A DNA stretch of 64,000 bases from Alcanivorax sp. DG881 (lineage in GTDB: Bacteria; Pseudomonadota; Gammaproteobacteria; Pseudomonadales; Alcanivoracaceae): NCBI RefSeq assembly GCF_000155615.1, contig NZ_DS989915.1:1231717-1295716 (forward strand). Direction: 5' to 3'. A model generated the notes under the pieces. That model saw nothing but the letters and a program-made list of their open reading frames with translations. It made no database searches and had not been told where the DNA came from. Position numbers and translations under genes: made by a program. Shown here piece by piece: positions 35,039 through 44,202 of the stretch (positions are counted from its first letter, which is position 1; every line of letters begins with the position of its first letter).

Positions 35039-36592
35039 ATGACACTAGCAACGGCTGATTGGGTGGTCCTCGCCGGCTACCTGTGTGTGGTGCTGGGTAT
35101 CGGCTTCTACTTTTCCCGCCGTAACACCAACACCGAAGAATATTTTGTGGGCGGTCGCCGCTTCCGTGGCTGGGTGATCGGCCTGTCTCTGGTGGGCACG
35201 TCCATCAGCTCCATCACGTTCCTGGCCTACCCCGCCGACGCCTTCAAGACCGACTGGCTTCGTTATCTCCCCAACCTGGCCCTGCTACCCGCCATGCTGG
35301 TGGCCGCTTTCGTGTTCCTGCCGTTTTTCCGGCGCGGCAATATGACCAGCGCCTACGAATTTCTCGAACAACGCTACGGCCCGTCCATTCGTGTGTATGG
35401 CGCCGTGGCCTTTCTGGTGGCACAGCTGGTGCGCCTGGCCATGATTCTGTGGCTGCTGTCGCTGCTGATCCAGCAGGTCACCGACCTGTCCCCCGCCACC
35501 GCCATTGTGCTGGGCGGCCTCTTTGTCGGGCTGTACACCGTGATCGGCGGCATCGATGCGGTGATCTGGACCGACGTGCTGCAAACCGTGATTCTGCTGC
35601 TCGGCGGCATCATCTGCCTGTGGGTGATACTGGATGCACTGCCCGGCGGCCTGAACCAGGTCTTCGAGCAGGCCGGCAATGCCGGCAAGTTTGCGCTGGC
35701 GCCGTGGGAAAACGGCGCCCCGGGTGACACCTCCTGGTCGTTCTCCCTGAGTGAAAAAACCGCCACCATGATGTTGCTGATCGGGCTGACCAACTGGCTC
35801 ACCGAATACTCCAGCAACCAGAACACCGTGCAGCGTTATTGCGCCTCTCAATCGACGCTGGAAGCGCGACGCGGGCTCTGGGTCTACCTGTTCACGGCAC
35901 TGCCAATCTGGGCGTTTTATATGTTGTTGGGCACCGCGCTCTGGGTGTTCTTTCAGGCATACCCGGACCCGCATGCCAGCGCCATTCTGGCCGGCGATGC
36001 CCGGGCGGAAACCCTGATGCCGCATTTCATTACCGGTTACCTGCCCGCCGGCGTGGCCGGGCTGGTGATCGCCGCAGCCCTGGCGGCAGCCATGAGCTCT
36101 CTGGATTCCAGCATCAATTCGATAACCACGGTCAGCGTGGTGGACCTGTACCGCCGCCACCTACGCCCCGGCCGCGATGATCGTCACTATCTGAAGGTGG
36201 CCTGGACTATTGCCATTGCGGTCACCGGGCTAATGATTCTCGGCGCGCTGTGGCTGAACCAGGCGGACACGAAAACGCTGCAGGACACCTCCACCATTCT
36301 GGTCTCCCTGCTCGGTGGCGGCATGTTGGGGTTGTATCTACTGGGGTTCTTCAGCAAGAGAGGGAATGCGCGGGCCGCCTGGTGTGGCATCGGCTGCACA
36401 CTGGTGTTCACTGGCTGGACCATTCTGACCAATAACCAGCTGCTGCCGGAGGCGCTGAGCGCCCCCTTCGACCTGTATTACACCGGCCTGATCGGCAACG
36501 TATTGATGTTCCTGGTGGGCTACCTGGTGGCGCTGTTCTGGCCCGCCGCCTCGGTGGCGCCGTCAGCATCTTTGCCCGCTTCCGAAGGCTGA
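35039..36592 (+). CDS. Sodium:solute symporter family protein
   Basis: A 517-residue permease with about 13-14 helices. The SSS-family start is GIGFYFSRRNTNTEEYFVGGRRFRGWVIGLSLVGTSISSITFLAYPADAF. Later signature regions include TVIGGIDAVIWTDVLQT and AALAAAMSSLDSSINSITTVSVVDLYRR. Substrate is unknown; phrases resemble transporters of sialic acid, sugars or vitamins as much as amino acids. The next two genes on the opposite strand include a sialidase-like protein, so a sialic-acid or sugar substrate is possible (inference). Its end overlaps the convergent membrane gene by 73 bases. Confidence 0.9.
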   Translation: MTLATADWVVLAGYLCVVLGIGFYFSRRNTNTEEYFVGGRRFRGWVIGLSLVGTSISSITFLAYPADAFKTDWLRYLPNLALLPAMLVAAFVFLPFFRRGNMTSAYEFLEQRYGPSIRVYGAVAFLVAQLVRLAMILWLLSLLIQQVTDLSPATAIVLGGLFVGLYTVIGGIDAVIWTDVLQTVILLLGGIICLWVILDALPGGLNQVFEQAGNAGKFALAPWENGAPGDTSWSFSLSEKTATMMLLIGLTNWLTEYSSNQNTVQRYCASQSTLEARRGLWVYLFTALPIWAFYMLLGTALWVFFQAYPDPHASAILAGDARAETLMPHFITGYLPAGVAGLVIAAALAAAMSSLDSSINSITTVSVVDLYRRHLRPGRDDRHYLKVAWTIAIAVTGLMILGALWLNQADTKTLQDTSTILVSLLGGGMLGLYLLGFFSKRGNARAAWCGIGCTLVFTGWTILTNNQLLPEALSAPFDLYYTGLIGNVLMFLVGYLVALFWPAASVAPSASLPASEG

Positions 36593-37182
36593 ACCGGAGG
36601 CTGCGGCGCGGGCATGGCCCGCGCCCGCAGCAGCCGGTCCCGCAATAACCAACCTGCCGCCCAGCACACCAGCCAGGGATCGATCAGGTAATCCCAGAGA
36701 TTATCACTGGTCAGCCAGCCGGCACCGAAGGCGCACTGAGCCGCCACCAGAATCAGGCAGGAGGCATAGGCCCGGGTGACCCACGCCAGCAGACCGATCA
36801 ACAACAGGGCGGTGCTGAAGACGAAATCGCCAAAACCCAACGCGTACGGATCCGCATAACTGGAGCCCATGCTCATCGGGTAGAACCACAACGCCATCAA
36901 TACCAGCATCAGGCAGGCCGTGCGCAATTCCCGCACTGGCAGCCAGTAATGCCCGGCAATACGGTGCTGAATCGCCAGCACCGCCAACAGGCCGGAAGAG
37001 ATACTAAAACCTGCCAGATAACTCAGCACCCAGGCCCCCGGCCCCCACGGGTAGGGCAACAGGGACCAGACAAAAACCAGACCGGCCAACACCACACGCC
37101 CGCGCAAGGACAGCAGGTTGGCGCTGATACGCAACTGCACCGCCACCAGCACCAGTGCACAAATCACCAGATCAAGTGACAT
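36520..37182 (-). CDS. Polytopic membrane protein, unknown
   Basis: A 220-residue protein with about seven hydrophobic segments and a polar Ala/Gly/Gln-rich tail. I recognise no family. Its start overlaps the sialidase-like gene stop (TAATG at 37180-37184), so the two are co-translated. Its last 24 codons overlap the 3' end of the symporter on the other strand. Context suggests a shared role with the sialidase-like gene, such as export or anchoring, but that is inference. Confidence 0.7.
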   Translation of the reverse strand: MSLDLVICALVLVAVQLRISANLLSLRGRVVLAGLVFVWSLLPYPWGPGAWVLSYLAGFSISSGLLAVLAIQHRIAGHYWLPVRELRTACLMLVLMALWFYPMSMGSSYADPYALGFGDFVFSTALLLIGLLAWVTRAYASCLILVAAQCAFGAGWLTSDNLWDYLIDPWLVCWAAGWLLRDRLLRARAMPAPQPPVQPSEAGKDADGATEAAGQNSATR

Positions 37183-38483
37183 TATCGAGCTCCCTGTTCT
37201 GGTTGTTGTTGCGCCGCGCGCCCCTCCACGGCATCCGCTTTCAGCCAGGCATGGCGGATCGCCGTCTTGTTCCAGGTGTAGAGCAGGTGCAGGTCCCCGT
37301 TGCGGGTACGCACCATGTACGGGTAATCGTACTGAAACTCACATCCTCGGTGGGGCTGGCACTTGTTGGCTTTTACCCGCTCCAGGAACAGGCGCTGATC
37401 TTCGGGGATCGCTTTGCCAACAAATTCATCATCAATCAGGTCGGCAAACGCATCCGGTTTCAATGCGTTACCCCGCCACTGCTCGCGATTATGGAAAAAC
37501 CAGCGATCTTCCCAATGCTGCCCCGCATCACGGGTTTCACGAATACACAGGTCATCGCGCTCTTCACGATTGCAGTTGGTCGCCACCAGCCAGTGCCCCG
37601 GGCCCATGGCCACACCGCCCACGGCTGAGCTGGGGTTGTCCACCGGCGCATATTCCAGCGGAGACCAGCGCCAGCCCCCATCGCTGCTGGAAGACTGATA
37701 CAGGTAGCCGTTGTTCGGTTCATTCTCATTGCGCAGGAAAGAGACCGCATGGTTGCTGTCGTCCACCAACACCAGCGGCTGAATGGCCTTGCGCCCATGG
37801 CCGATGCGGGCCTTGCCGAGGATACGGTTATCCTGGTCCAGGCGCAGAATCTCACCAAACTTGCCGATCATTTCGTGATACACAGGCAAGCCGATGGAGC
37901 CATCGCTGTAATGAATTGGCGGGGTCTTGACCAGCGTGCTGATATTCAGGAACGGGGTCGCCACCAATGCCGTATCGAAGTCCCAGTTGGCGCCCAGGTC
38001 TGATGATTCCATCACCACCAGACGGCTGGCCGCCCAACCACCGAAACTGACTGCCACCACAAACAACCGCATGTGGCCATCATCATCCAGCACCGGTACC
38101 GCATTGCCGAGTTTGCGGATGTGGCGCCCCCAGCCCCGGGAAATCTGTTCGCGGGTGACAGACACCGTCTCGTCGGACCAGGCACCAGACTCGGGATCAA
38201 AGATCGCGGAGTTAATGGACACATCCGCCGCCCCTTCACGGGTGCCGGCAAACCAGAAGGCGCGCAAGCGGCCGTCGGGCAGTTCCACCATGGAAGCCGC
38301 ATGCACCATGCTGGTATCCGCATCGGACGCAAACCGGGTTTGCCACTGGGAAGCAGAAGGCACCGGTGCGGGATCTGCCGCCAGCAACTGCGGGGCCGGC
38401 TGCCAGAGTCGAGCCGGGGTGGCCGCAAAATAGCCCGCCACCAGGGCGGCACCGACCAAAAGATGAAACGCTCGTTTAAGCAT
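37182..38483 (-). CDS. Sialidase-like (BNR repeat) secreted protein
   Basis: A 433-residue protein with a signal peptide (cleavage near residue 20). It matches the predicted neuraminidase (BNR_2) family: HAASMVELPDGRLRAFWFAGTREGAADVSINSAIFDP, ESSDLGANWDFDTALVATPFLN, HYSDGSIGLPVYHEMIGKFGEILRLD and SSDGGWRWSPLEYAPVDNPSSAVGG are its propeller-blade phrases. Classic sialidase Asp boxes are degenerate. It is translationally coupled to the following membrane gene. A perfect ATTGAGTACTCAAT palindrome lies 38 bases upstream of its start. Confidence 0.85.
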   Translation of the reverse strand: MLKRAFHLLVGAALVAGYFAATPARLWQPAPQLLAADPAPVPSASQWQTRFASDADTSMVHAASMVELPDGRLRAFWFAGTREGAADVSINSAIFDPESGAWSDETVSVTREQISRGWGRHIRKLGNAVPVLDDDGHMRLFVVAVSFGGWAASRLVVMESSDLGANWDFDTALVATPFLNISTLVKTPPIHYSDGSIGLPVYHEMIGKFGEILRLDQDNRILGKARIGHGRKAIQPLVLVDDSNHAVSFLRNENEPNNGYLYQSSSSDGGWRWSPLEYAPVDNPSSAVGGVAMGPGHWLVATNCNREERDDLCIRETRDAGQHWEDRWFFHNREQWRGNALKPDAFADLIDDEFVGKAIPEDQRLFLERVKANKCQPHRGCEFQYDYPYMVRTRNGDLHLLYTWNKTAIRHAWLKADAVEGRAAQQQPEQGAR

Positions 38484-38520
38484 AGGGAATCGTCACAACA
38501 GAAATATGCAAATGCTTGTT

Positions 38521-38534
38521 ATTGAGTACTCAAT
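38521..38534 (-). promoter_or_regulatory. Perfect 14-base palindrome upstream of sialidase-like gene
   Basis: ATTGAGTACTCAAT is an exact inverted repeat 38 bases before the start codon at 38483. It is a good operator candidate for a dimeric regulator acting on the two-gene operon. Confidence 0.5.
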
Positions 38535-38669
38535 CAGCGCAAAACGCGCCGGGCGACAGTCTAGCAGCCGTTCACAAAATTGCCTGCCGTTAATACATAT
38601 TTGCCGCACCGACTGTCAGTTAGCGCGGAGAAACCACAGGGCAAAGCGGTCAAAATGTGTTCAGCCCTA

Positions 38670-38675
38670 TAATGA
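38670..38675 (+). promoter_or_regulatory. -10 box for START-domain gene
   Basis: A perfect TATAAT at 38670-38675 lies in an AT-rich run (ATAATGATAATGTCATAATGA) about 75 bases before the ATG of the START-domain gene. No clear -35 was found. Confidence 0.45.
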
Positions 38676-38748
38676 TAATGTCATAATGACGTCGCGTTAT
38701 ATGCCCAAATCAATTCCAAGAATAGCGAACAAGGACTCTTCGCCCCCT

Positions 38749-39498
38749 ATGGACAGGCTTCGACCTTTTTGCCTTAGTTGGCTTCTGCTTGCACTTTCTG
38801 CATTGTTCTCTGCCTTTTCCCCGGCATGGTCTGCACCGGCATCCAGCAATGAGGACCCCGACTGGACCCTGGTCAGTGACCGCAATGACATTCAGGTGTA
38901 CATGAAACACCGGGATGAATCCCGCTTGAAAACGTTTCGCGGCATCACCCGTTTTACCCTGAACGACGAATACTCTCTGGTCGCCCTGCTCAACGATTAT
39001 CCTTCGTTCCCCAAGTGGCTTCACTTTGTCGACAGCGCAGAAGAGTTCGGCCGCACCAGCCCCCTGGACCGACAGCTGCGCTTTACCACCCAGCTGCCCT
39101 GGCCGCTGGCCGACCGGGAAGCGGTGCTGCGTGCCAAAGTGACGCAGATCCTGAACACCGAGCAGGAATCGGTGATGATTACGCTGATTAACCAGCCCGA
39201 TGCCTTGCCCCCCAACAATAACTACATCCGCTTCCCGGAAATGACCGGGCTGCTGGGTTTTACCCGACTGGGTAACCACGAAGTGGAAATGACCTATGAG
39301 CTGATTCTGGATCCCGGCGGCTACATCCCCGCCTGGATTGCCAATATTCTGCTCCGCGATGCCCCTTACTTCACGCTTGAACGCCTTCGCCGCATCGTCA
39401 ACAAGCCGGAATACCAGAACCATTATTACGACTATATTGATCTGCATGGCCCTGGTCGGCCGGCCGACGCCAGCCCGCAGGCCGCTCCCGGCCCGTAA
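38749..39498 (+). CDS. START-domain lipid-binding-like secreted protein
   Basis: A 249-residue protein with a signal peptide (about 1-27, ending PAWSA) and a single START/SRPBCC-type domain: DWTLVSDRNDIQVYMKHRDESRLKTFRGITRF opens it, LLNDYPSFPKWLHFVDSAEEFGR and SxLPWPLADREAV (here QLPWPLADREAVL) are family-typical. The fold binds lipids, sterols or hydrophobic ligands in a deep pocket. The start at 38749 is favoured because the signal peptide begins there; open extensions to 38701 or 38506 have no binding site. Confidence 0.88.
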   Translation: MDRLRPFCLSWLLLALSALFSAFSPAWSAPASSNEDPDWTLVSDRNDIQVYMKHRDESRLKTFRGITRFTLNDEYSLVALLNDYPSFPKWLHFVDSAEEFGRTSPLDRQLRFTTQLPWPLADREAVLRAKVTQILNTEQESVMITLINQPDALPPNNNYIRFPEMTGLLGFTRLGNHEVEMTYELILDPGGYIPAWIANILLRDAPYFTLERLRRIVNKPEYQNHYYDYIDLHGPGRPADASPQAAPGP

Positions 39499-39601
39499 AG
39501 GCGCATCATCAAAACGTAACAAAGTGCTTATCTGTCTGTCATTTTCGGCCAGCCCTCCGCTACCATAGGCCCTCGTCTGCGCATAATCCGGAGAGCGGCA
39601 C

Positions 39602-40351
39602 GTGATGGTAAGGCTGTTTTTCTTTCTTTATAGCTGGCTGATCTTTGTGCCACTGATGGTGGCCACCACTGTGCTTGCGGGGCTGATCTGCTTGCTGTTA
39701 ATTCCCTTTCTGCCGGCGGAGAAAGTCTCCAAGCTCAGCGCCATTCCCTGGGCAAAGCTCTGCCTGTTATACAGCGGCGTGCGGGTCGAGGTGCATGGAC
39801 GCCATCATCTATTGCCAGGCCAGAGCTACGTGATCGTCGCCAACCATCTCAGCCAGTTCGACATTTTTGTCCTGTATGGCTACCTGGGCGTGGATTTTCG
39901 CTGGGTGATGAAACACGAGCTGCGCAAAATCCCGGTTATTGGCATCTGCTGTGAAAAACTCGGCCATGTTTTCATCAACCGCGACAACACCGAAGCGGCC
40001 ATTGCATCGCTCAATGAGGCACGGGCACGGCTGGCCAACGGCGCCAGCGTGTTGTTCTTTCCTGAAGGCACCCGCAGTCGCGACGGGCAATTGAAACCCT
40101 TCAAGAAAGGCGCGTTCAAGATGGCCCAGGACCTGCACATACCGGTATTGCCGGTCACCCTGTCCGGGACCTTCGATATTTTGCCCGCCGGCACCCTGCG
40201 TCTTCACCCCGGCGCCACCGCCCGCCTTATCCTGCATCCCCCACTCACGGTGACCGGCCACAGTGACACTGAACTGCAAACCCTGGTCCGCCAGAGCCGG
40301 GCTGCGATTGCCACTCCACTAAGCGACAGCTGCCCCCAGCCATCGCTCTGA
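39602..40351 (+). CDS. plsC: 1-acyl-sn-glycerol-3-phosphate acyltransferase-type protein
   Basis: A 249-residue membrane-bound acyltransferase. Two hydrophobic stretches (about 6-38) precede the catalytic block I NHLSQFD (81-87) and block III FPEGTRS (153-159); block IV is near PVLPVTLSG. It transfers an acyl chain to lysophosphatidate in phospholipid synthesis, or to a related lysolipid. GTG at 39602 has GGAG eight bases upstream; an ATG at 39605 would also serve. Gene symbol by family; housekeeping copy not proven. Confidence 0.92.
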   Translation: MMVRLFFFLYSWLIFVPLMVATTVLAGLICLLLIPFLPAEKVSKLSAIPWAKLCLLYSGVRVEVHGRHHLLPGQSYVIVANHLSQFDIFVLYGYLGVDFRWVMKHELRKIPVIGICCEKLGHVFINRDNTEAAIASLNEARARLANGASVLFFPEGTRSRDGQLKPFKKGAFKMAQDLHIPVLPVTLSGTFDILPAGTLRLHPGATARLILHPPLTVTGHSDTELQTLVRQSRAAIATPLSDSCPQPSL

Positions 40352-40456
40352 CAGACCGCAGCGACAGCCCGCCGTGTCGCCAATGCCACGATGCCAGCAC
40401 CTTGTCTGACAAGATTGGCCCATTCTGCAGTGACAAAGTGTCTACACTCGGTCGCC

Positions 40457-40621
40457 AACTTGAGTTAAAAGTTCAAAGTTGATTGTGCGGGCAGAGTCAG
40501 TACCCACCGAACGGATCCACGGCCGCAAAAAGCCGCGACGGCTTGCTACCTGACATGGCAATGCAGGCCCTGACAACCTCTCTCGCGCCTTTAAACTTTG
40601 AACTTTCAACTTGCCACTCGC
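40457..40621. repeat. GTTCAAA heptad inverted repeat (locus 7)
   Basis: In the 312-base gap, left words AACTTGA, GTTAAAA, GTTCAAA, GTTGATT (40457-40484) face right words AACTTTG, AACTTTC, AACTTGC, CACTCGC (40594-40621). The arms match as reverse complements at 17 of 18 core bases, with a loop of about 110 bases. The AT-rich word differs from loci 5 and 6. Confidence 0.75.
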
Positions 40622-40663
40622 TTATACATGCCCTCTCCTGCGGGAGCGGATACAGGAGTCATC

Positions 40664-41503
40664 ATGAAGAATTTCAAAGATAAAGTTGCCGTTATCACTG
40701 GTGCCGGCTCCGGTATTGGCCGGGCACTGGCCATGGAACTGGCCGCTTCTGGCGCAAAACTGGCTATCTCGGATATTAACGAAGCGGGCCTGAAAGAAAC
40801 CGCCAACAACCTGAATCTCGGCGAAGATCGCCTGATGACCAAGATATTGGACGTGGCCGACCGCCAGGCGTTCTACGATTTCGCCGATGATGTGGTCAAC
40901 CATTTTGGCCAGGCCAACATGATCTTCAACAACGCCGGTGTGGCACTGGGCGCCACCGTGGAAGACATGAACTACGACGACTTCGAGTGGTTGATGAACA
41001 TCAACTTCTGGGGCGTGGTTTACGGCACCAAGGCGTTCCTGCCCTACCTGAAGCAAGCCGGTGAAGGGCATATCATCAACGTATCTTCTATCTTTGGTCT
41101 GGTGGGCATTCCCACCCAGTCAGCCTACAACGCAGCCAAATTCGCGGTGCGTGGCTTCACAGAATCCTTGCGTATTGAGCTTGAAATGGAAGGTAGCCCG
41201 GTCTCCTGCACCTCCATTCATCCAGGCGGCATCAAGACCAATATTGCCAAGGCCGCGCGCATGAGCGATGGCGTTGAGCGAATCACCGGTGCCAGCAAGG
41301 AACAATCCATCCAGGATTTCGAGAAGATGTTCCGCACCACCCCGGAAGAAGCTGCCAGCACCATTCTCAAGGGTGTCCGCGGTAACAAGCGCCGGGTGCT
41401 GATCGGTTCTGATGCTGTCGCCGTCGACACCATGCAGCGCCTGCTGCCGACCAGCTACCAGAAGCTGATCGCCATGGGCCAGAAATACATGAGCAAGAAG
41501 TAA
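40664..41503 (+). CDS. Short-chain dehydrogenase/reductase
   Basis: A 279-residue classical SDR. Cofactor motif TGAGSGIG at 12-19 with the following Asp near residue 37 (SDIN), suggesting NAD preference; NNAG at 89-92; catalytic Ser141/142, Tyr155 and Lys159 (YNAAK). It reduces or oxidises an alcohol, likely a lipid or hydrophobic ketone. The ATG at 40664 follows AGGAG by five bases. It stands alone; substrate unknown. Confidence 0.93.
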   Translation: MKNFKDKVAVITGAGSGIGRALAMELAASGAKLAISDINEAGLKETANNLNLGEDRLMTKILDVADRQAFYDFADDVVNHFGQANMIFNNAGVALGATVEDMNYDDFEWLMNINFWGVVYGTKAFLPYLKQAGEGHIINVSSIFGLVGIPTQSAYNAAKFAVRGFTESLRIELEMEGSPVSCTSIHPGGIKTNIAKAARMSDGVERITGASKEQSIQDFEKMFRTTPEEAASTILKGVRGNKRRVLIGSDAVAVDTMQRLLPTSYQKLIAMGQKYMSKK

Positions 41504-41580
41504 CCGCCAGGGAATCACGCTTTTCCCTTGCCAGAAAAAGCCTTTGATGGTGCCATGGCTTCTCACTCACAGGAGTAGCC

Positions 41581-42171
41581 ATGACATCCTCAGAGGTTCC
41601 TTTCTCCCAGGCGGCCGAAAACAACAAAGGCCCCATCCTTCAGGTTTTGCAACAACACTGCCAGGCCCCCGGCACCTTGCTGGAAATCGGCGCCGGCACC
41701 GGGCAACACGCCGCCTGGCTGTCCGCACAGCTGCCCCACCTGCAATGGCAACCCTCTGACGTACCCGACAATCTGCCCGCCATTCGCCATTGGTTGAGCC
41801 AAACGCCGAACCCGGCCAGGCCGCCCCTGGCGCTGGATGTCACCGGCGAGTGGCCCGCAGGCCCGTTTGATTATCTGTTCACTGCCAATACCTTTCATAT
41901 CATGGCGCAGCCGCTGGTCGCCCGCTGCATCGCCGAAGGCTGCCTGCGCCTCAACGAAGGAGGCCGATTCATGGTCTACGGCCCCTTCAACTACGACGGG
42001 CAGTTCACCAGTGATTCAAACCGGCAGTTTAACGGCTGGCTGAAAGCCGCCGATCCGCAGCGGGGCATCCGCGACAAGGAATGGATCGAACAGGAGTTTG
42101 CCCGCCACGGCCGGCAATGCCTGGCAGACCATGAAATGCCGGCCAATAACCGGGTGCTGGTGTTTGGATAA
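41581..42171 (+). CDS. DUF938 class I methyltransferase-like protein
   Basis: A 196-residue soluble protein with a Rossmann methyltransferase core: LLEIGAGTGQHAAWLS is the SAM-binding glycine loop, WQPSDVPDN follows at the second strand end, and DYLFTANTFHIM is motif IV. MVYGPFNYDGQFTSDSNRQFNGWLKAADP is diagnostic of the DUF938 family. The start follows an AGGAG-like CAGGAGTAGCC. The convergent DUF1145 gene ends 12 bases away. Substrate unknown. Confidence 0.9.
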   Translation: MTSSEVPFSQAAENNKGPILQVLQQHCQAPGTLLEIGAGTGQHAAWLSAQLPHLQWQPSDVPDNLPAIRHWLSQTPNPARPPLALDVTGEWPAGPFDYLFTANTFHIMAQPLVARCIAEGCLRLNEGGRFMVYGPFNYDGQFTSDSNRQFNGWLKAADPQRGIRDKEWIEQEFARHGRQCLADHEMPANNRVLVFG

Positions 42172-42183
42172 GAAACGACGGTT

Positions 42184-42447
42184 TCAGGCTCGGGCGCGGC
42201 GAACCCCGCGCATTCTCGGCTTCAGGTAAATCACGCCGAATATCATGGTCATCAAGGCATCACGCCAGTGAAACAGGCCTTTGCCCCGCAGCCACAGGGC
42301 AAAGCCCAGGCATTCCAGCGCATGCAGAATCGCCACCACCGAACCGGCAATAATGAGCAAGCGGTCAAAGGGAGCGGGTAAATCCATGAAAATGGCTAAC
42401 AGTACCCCCACCCAAAACACTACAATAACGCCGCGAAGCAAGCCCAT
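42184..42447 (-). CDS. DUF1145-like small membrane protein
   Basis: An 87-residue protein with two to three hydrophobic segments (about 5-20, 28-48, 65-80). GFALWLRGKGLFHWRDALMTMIFGVIYL matches the DUF1145 family. The ATG at 42447 is preferred, with AGAGG nine bases upstream; an ATG at 42456 overlaps that site. Tail is strongly basic. Function unknown. Confidence 0.72.
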   Translation of the reverse strand: MGLLRGVIVVFWVGVLLAIFMDLPAPFDRLLIIAGSVVAILHALECLGFALWLRGKGLFHWRDALMTMIFGVIYLKPRMRGVRRARA

Positions 42448-42580
42448 AACAAACATCCTCTGACAGCGCTGGCTATTTTTTCTACACTGTGATGTTTGGA
42501 GACGCCTTCAAGGCCCTGCCAGACAGGAACACAAGGCGACTGCACTCACAAAATCTCTCGCATTCAGACTGAGCGAATAC

Positions 42581-43867
42581 ATGCAAAAAGACAAGGCAAG
42601 CTCCTGGAGCCTGGAGCAATTTCAGGTCCCGGAAAAGGAAGGCGAGAGCCGCTTTCACGATTTCGACCTGCACCTGGACCTGATGCACGGTATCGCTGAT
42701 TCCGGTTTTCAGTACTGCACTCCCATTCAGGCTGAAGTACTGACCCACACCCTTGCTGGCGCCGACGCCATCGGCCGGGCCCAGACCGGCACCGGGAAAA
42801 CCGCCGCCTTTCTGATCACCGTGATCAACGACCTGCTCAAGCACCCTATCGACGTGCAACGCTTTGCCGGTGAACCCCGAGCCCTGATCGTGGCTCCCAC
42901 CCGGGAACTGGCCATGCAGATTGAAAAAGACGCCAAGGTTCTGGCCAAGCACACCGACCTGCAGGTAATGAGCGTGGTCGGCGGCATGAACTTCAATCGT
43001 CAGCAGGAACGCCTGCAAAACAAGCTGATTGATATTCTGGTCGCGACCCCCGGACGGTTGCTCGACTTCGCCAAACGCCGCGACCTGTGGCTCGACCGGG
43101 TAGAATTCCTGGTGCTGGACGAAGCCGATCGCATGCTGGACATGGGCTTTATCCCCGATGTGAAACGCATTGTCGGCATGACCCCGAAAAGCCAGTACCG
43201 CCAGACCCAACTTTTCTCGGCCACCTTCAACGACGATGTGATGAACCTGTCCCGTCGCTGGACCCAGGACGCGGAAGTAGTGGAGATCGAGCCCACCCAG
43301 GTCACCACCGATACCGTGGAACAGAAGGTCTACATCACCAATACCGACGACAAGTTCAAGCTGCTCTATAACCTGATCACCGGCATGAACATGGACAAGG
43401 TCATCGTGTTTGCCAACCGCCGGGATATTACCCGCCGGGTCAGCGACCGGCTGCACAAGAAAGGGCTGAAAGTCTCCCTGATTTCCGGCGACGTGCCGCA
43501 GACCCAGCGGAGCAAAACTCTGGAACGCTTCCGTGCCGGTGATCTGCAGGTACTGATCGCCACCGACGTGGCAGGCCGTGGCATCCACATCGACGGCGTC
43601 TCCCATGTGGTGAACTACAATCTGCCGGAAGACCCGGAAGATTACGTACACCGCATCGGCCGCACCGGCCGCGCCGGCGCCAGCGGCATGTCAATCAGCT
43701 TCGCCTGTGAAGACGACGCCTTCCTGCTGCCGGAACTGGAAAACGCCATCGGCATGAAGCTGGAATGCGAATACCCGCCCGCCGATCTGCTGGCCGAGAA
43801 AGAAACGGCTGCCCCAATGAAAGCGCCGGGCCACGACACCACGCAAAACGCAGAAAAGAAGGACTGA
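42581..43867 (+). CDS. rhlB: DEAD-box ATP-dependent RNA helicase, RhlB-like
   Basis: A 428-residue DEAD-box helicase. Q motif region FQYCTPIQ near 43-50, Walker A AQTGTGKT (67-74), DEAD (180-183), SAT in the FSATF segment, and the C-terminal HRIGRTGR. Overall length and text fit RhlB, the degradosome helicase; a short charged tail (after about 400) is variable. It unwinds structured RNA during mRNA decay. glpE follows by two bases after the stop, probably as one mRNA. Confidence 0.92.
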   Translation: MQKDKASSWSLEQFQVPEKEGESRFHDFDLHLDLMHGIADSGFQYCTPIQAEVLTHTLAGADAIGRAQTGTGKTAAFLITVINDLLKHPIDVQRFAGEPRALIVAPTRELAMQIEKDAKVLAKHTDLQVMSVVGGMNFNRQQERLQNKLIDILVATPGRLLDFAKRRDLWLDRVEFLVLDEADRMLDMGFIPDVKRIVGMTPKSQYRQTQLFSATFNDDVMNLSRRWTQDAEVVEIEPTQVTTDTVEQKVYITNTDDKFKLLYNLITGMNMDKVIVFANRRDITRRVSDRLHKKGLKVSLISGDVPQTQRSKTLERFRAGDLQVLIATDVAGRGIHIDGVSHVVNYNLPEDPEDYVHRIGRTGRAGASGMSISFACEDDAFLLPELENAIGMKLECEYPPADLLAEKETAAPMKAPGHDTTQNAEKKD

Positions 43868-43869
43868 CC

Positions 43870-44190
43870 ATGGCAACGCGAATCAGCCCTACGGACGGAA
43901 AAACCCTGTTTGATCAGGGTGATACTCTGTTTGTCGATATCCGCGACCCTGCCAGCTTTGCCGCCGGACACCTGCAAGGTGCCGTGCATTTAAGTCAGGC
44001 CAACGTGGATCAGTTTCTGGCCAACACCGCACCTGATCATGCCCTGGTAGTGTATTGCTACCACGGCAACAGTAGTCAAAGCGCATCAGACTGGCTCGCA
44101 GAGCAAGGGTTCAGCAATGTCGTCAGCCTGGATGGCGGCTACGAGGTGTTTCGCCAGCAATTCCCGGAATGCCTGGAAGAAATGGCTTAA
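43870..44190 (+). CDS. glpE: Thiosulfate sulfurtransferase GlpE-type rhodanese
   Basis: A 106-residue single-domain rhodanese, matching E. coli GlpE (108). The active-site loop is CYHGNSSQ at 63-70 with catalytic Cys63; DIRDPASFAAGHLQGAVHL opens the fold. It moves sulfur from thiosulfate to cyanide or thiols. The ATG at 43870 follows GAAGGACTGACC just after the rhlB stop, hence coupled to it. The heptad repeat after this gene encloses a terminator. Confidence 0.92.
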   Translation: MATRISPTDGKTLFDQGDTLFVDIRDPASFAAGHLQGAVHLSQANVDQFLANTAPDHALVVYCYHGNSSQSASDWLAEQGFSNVVSLDGGYEVFRQQFPECLEEMA

Positions 44191-44202
44191 GCCTCGCGGG
44201 AA

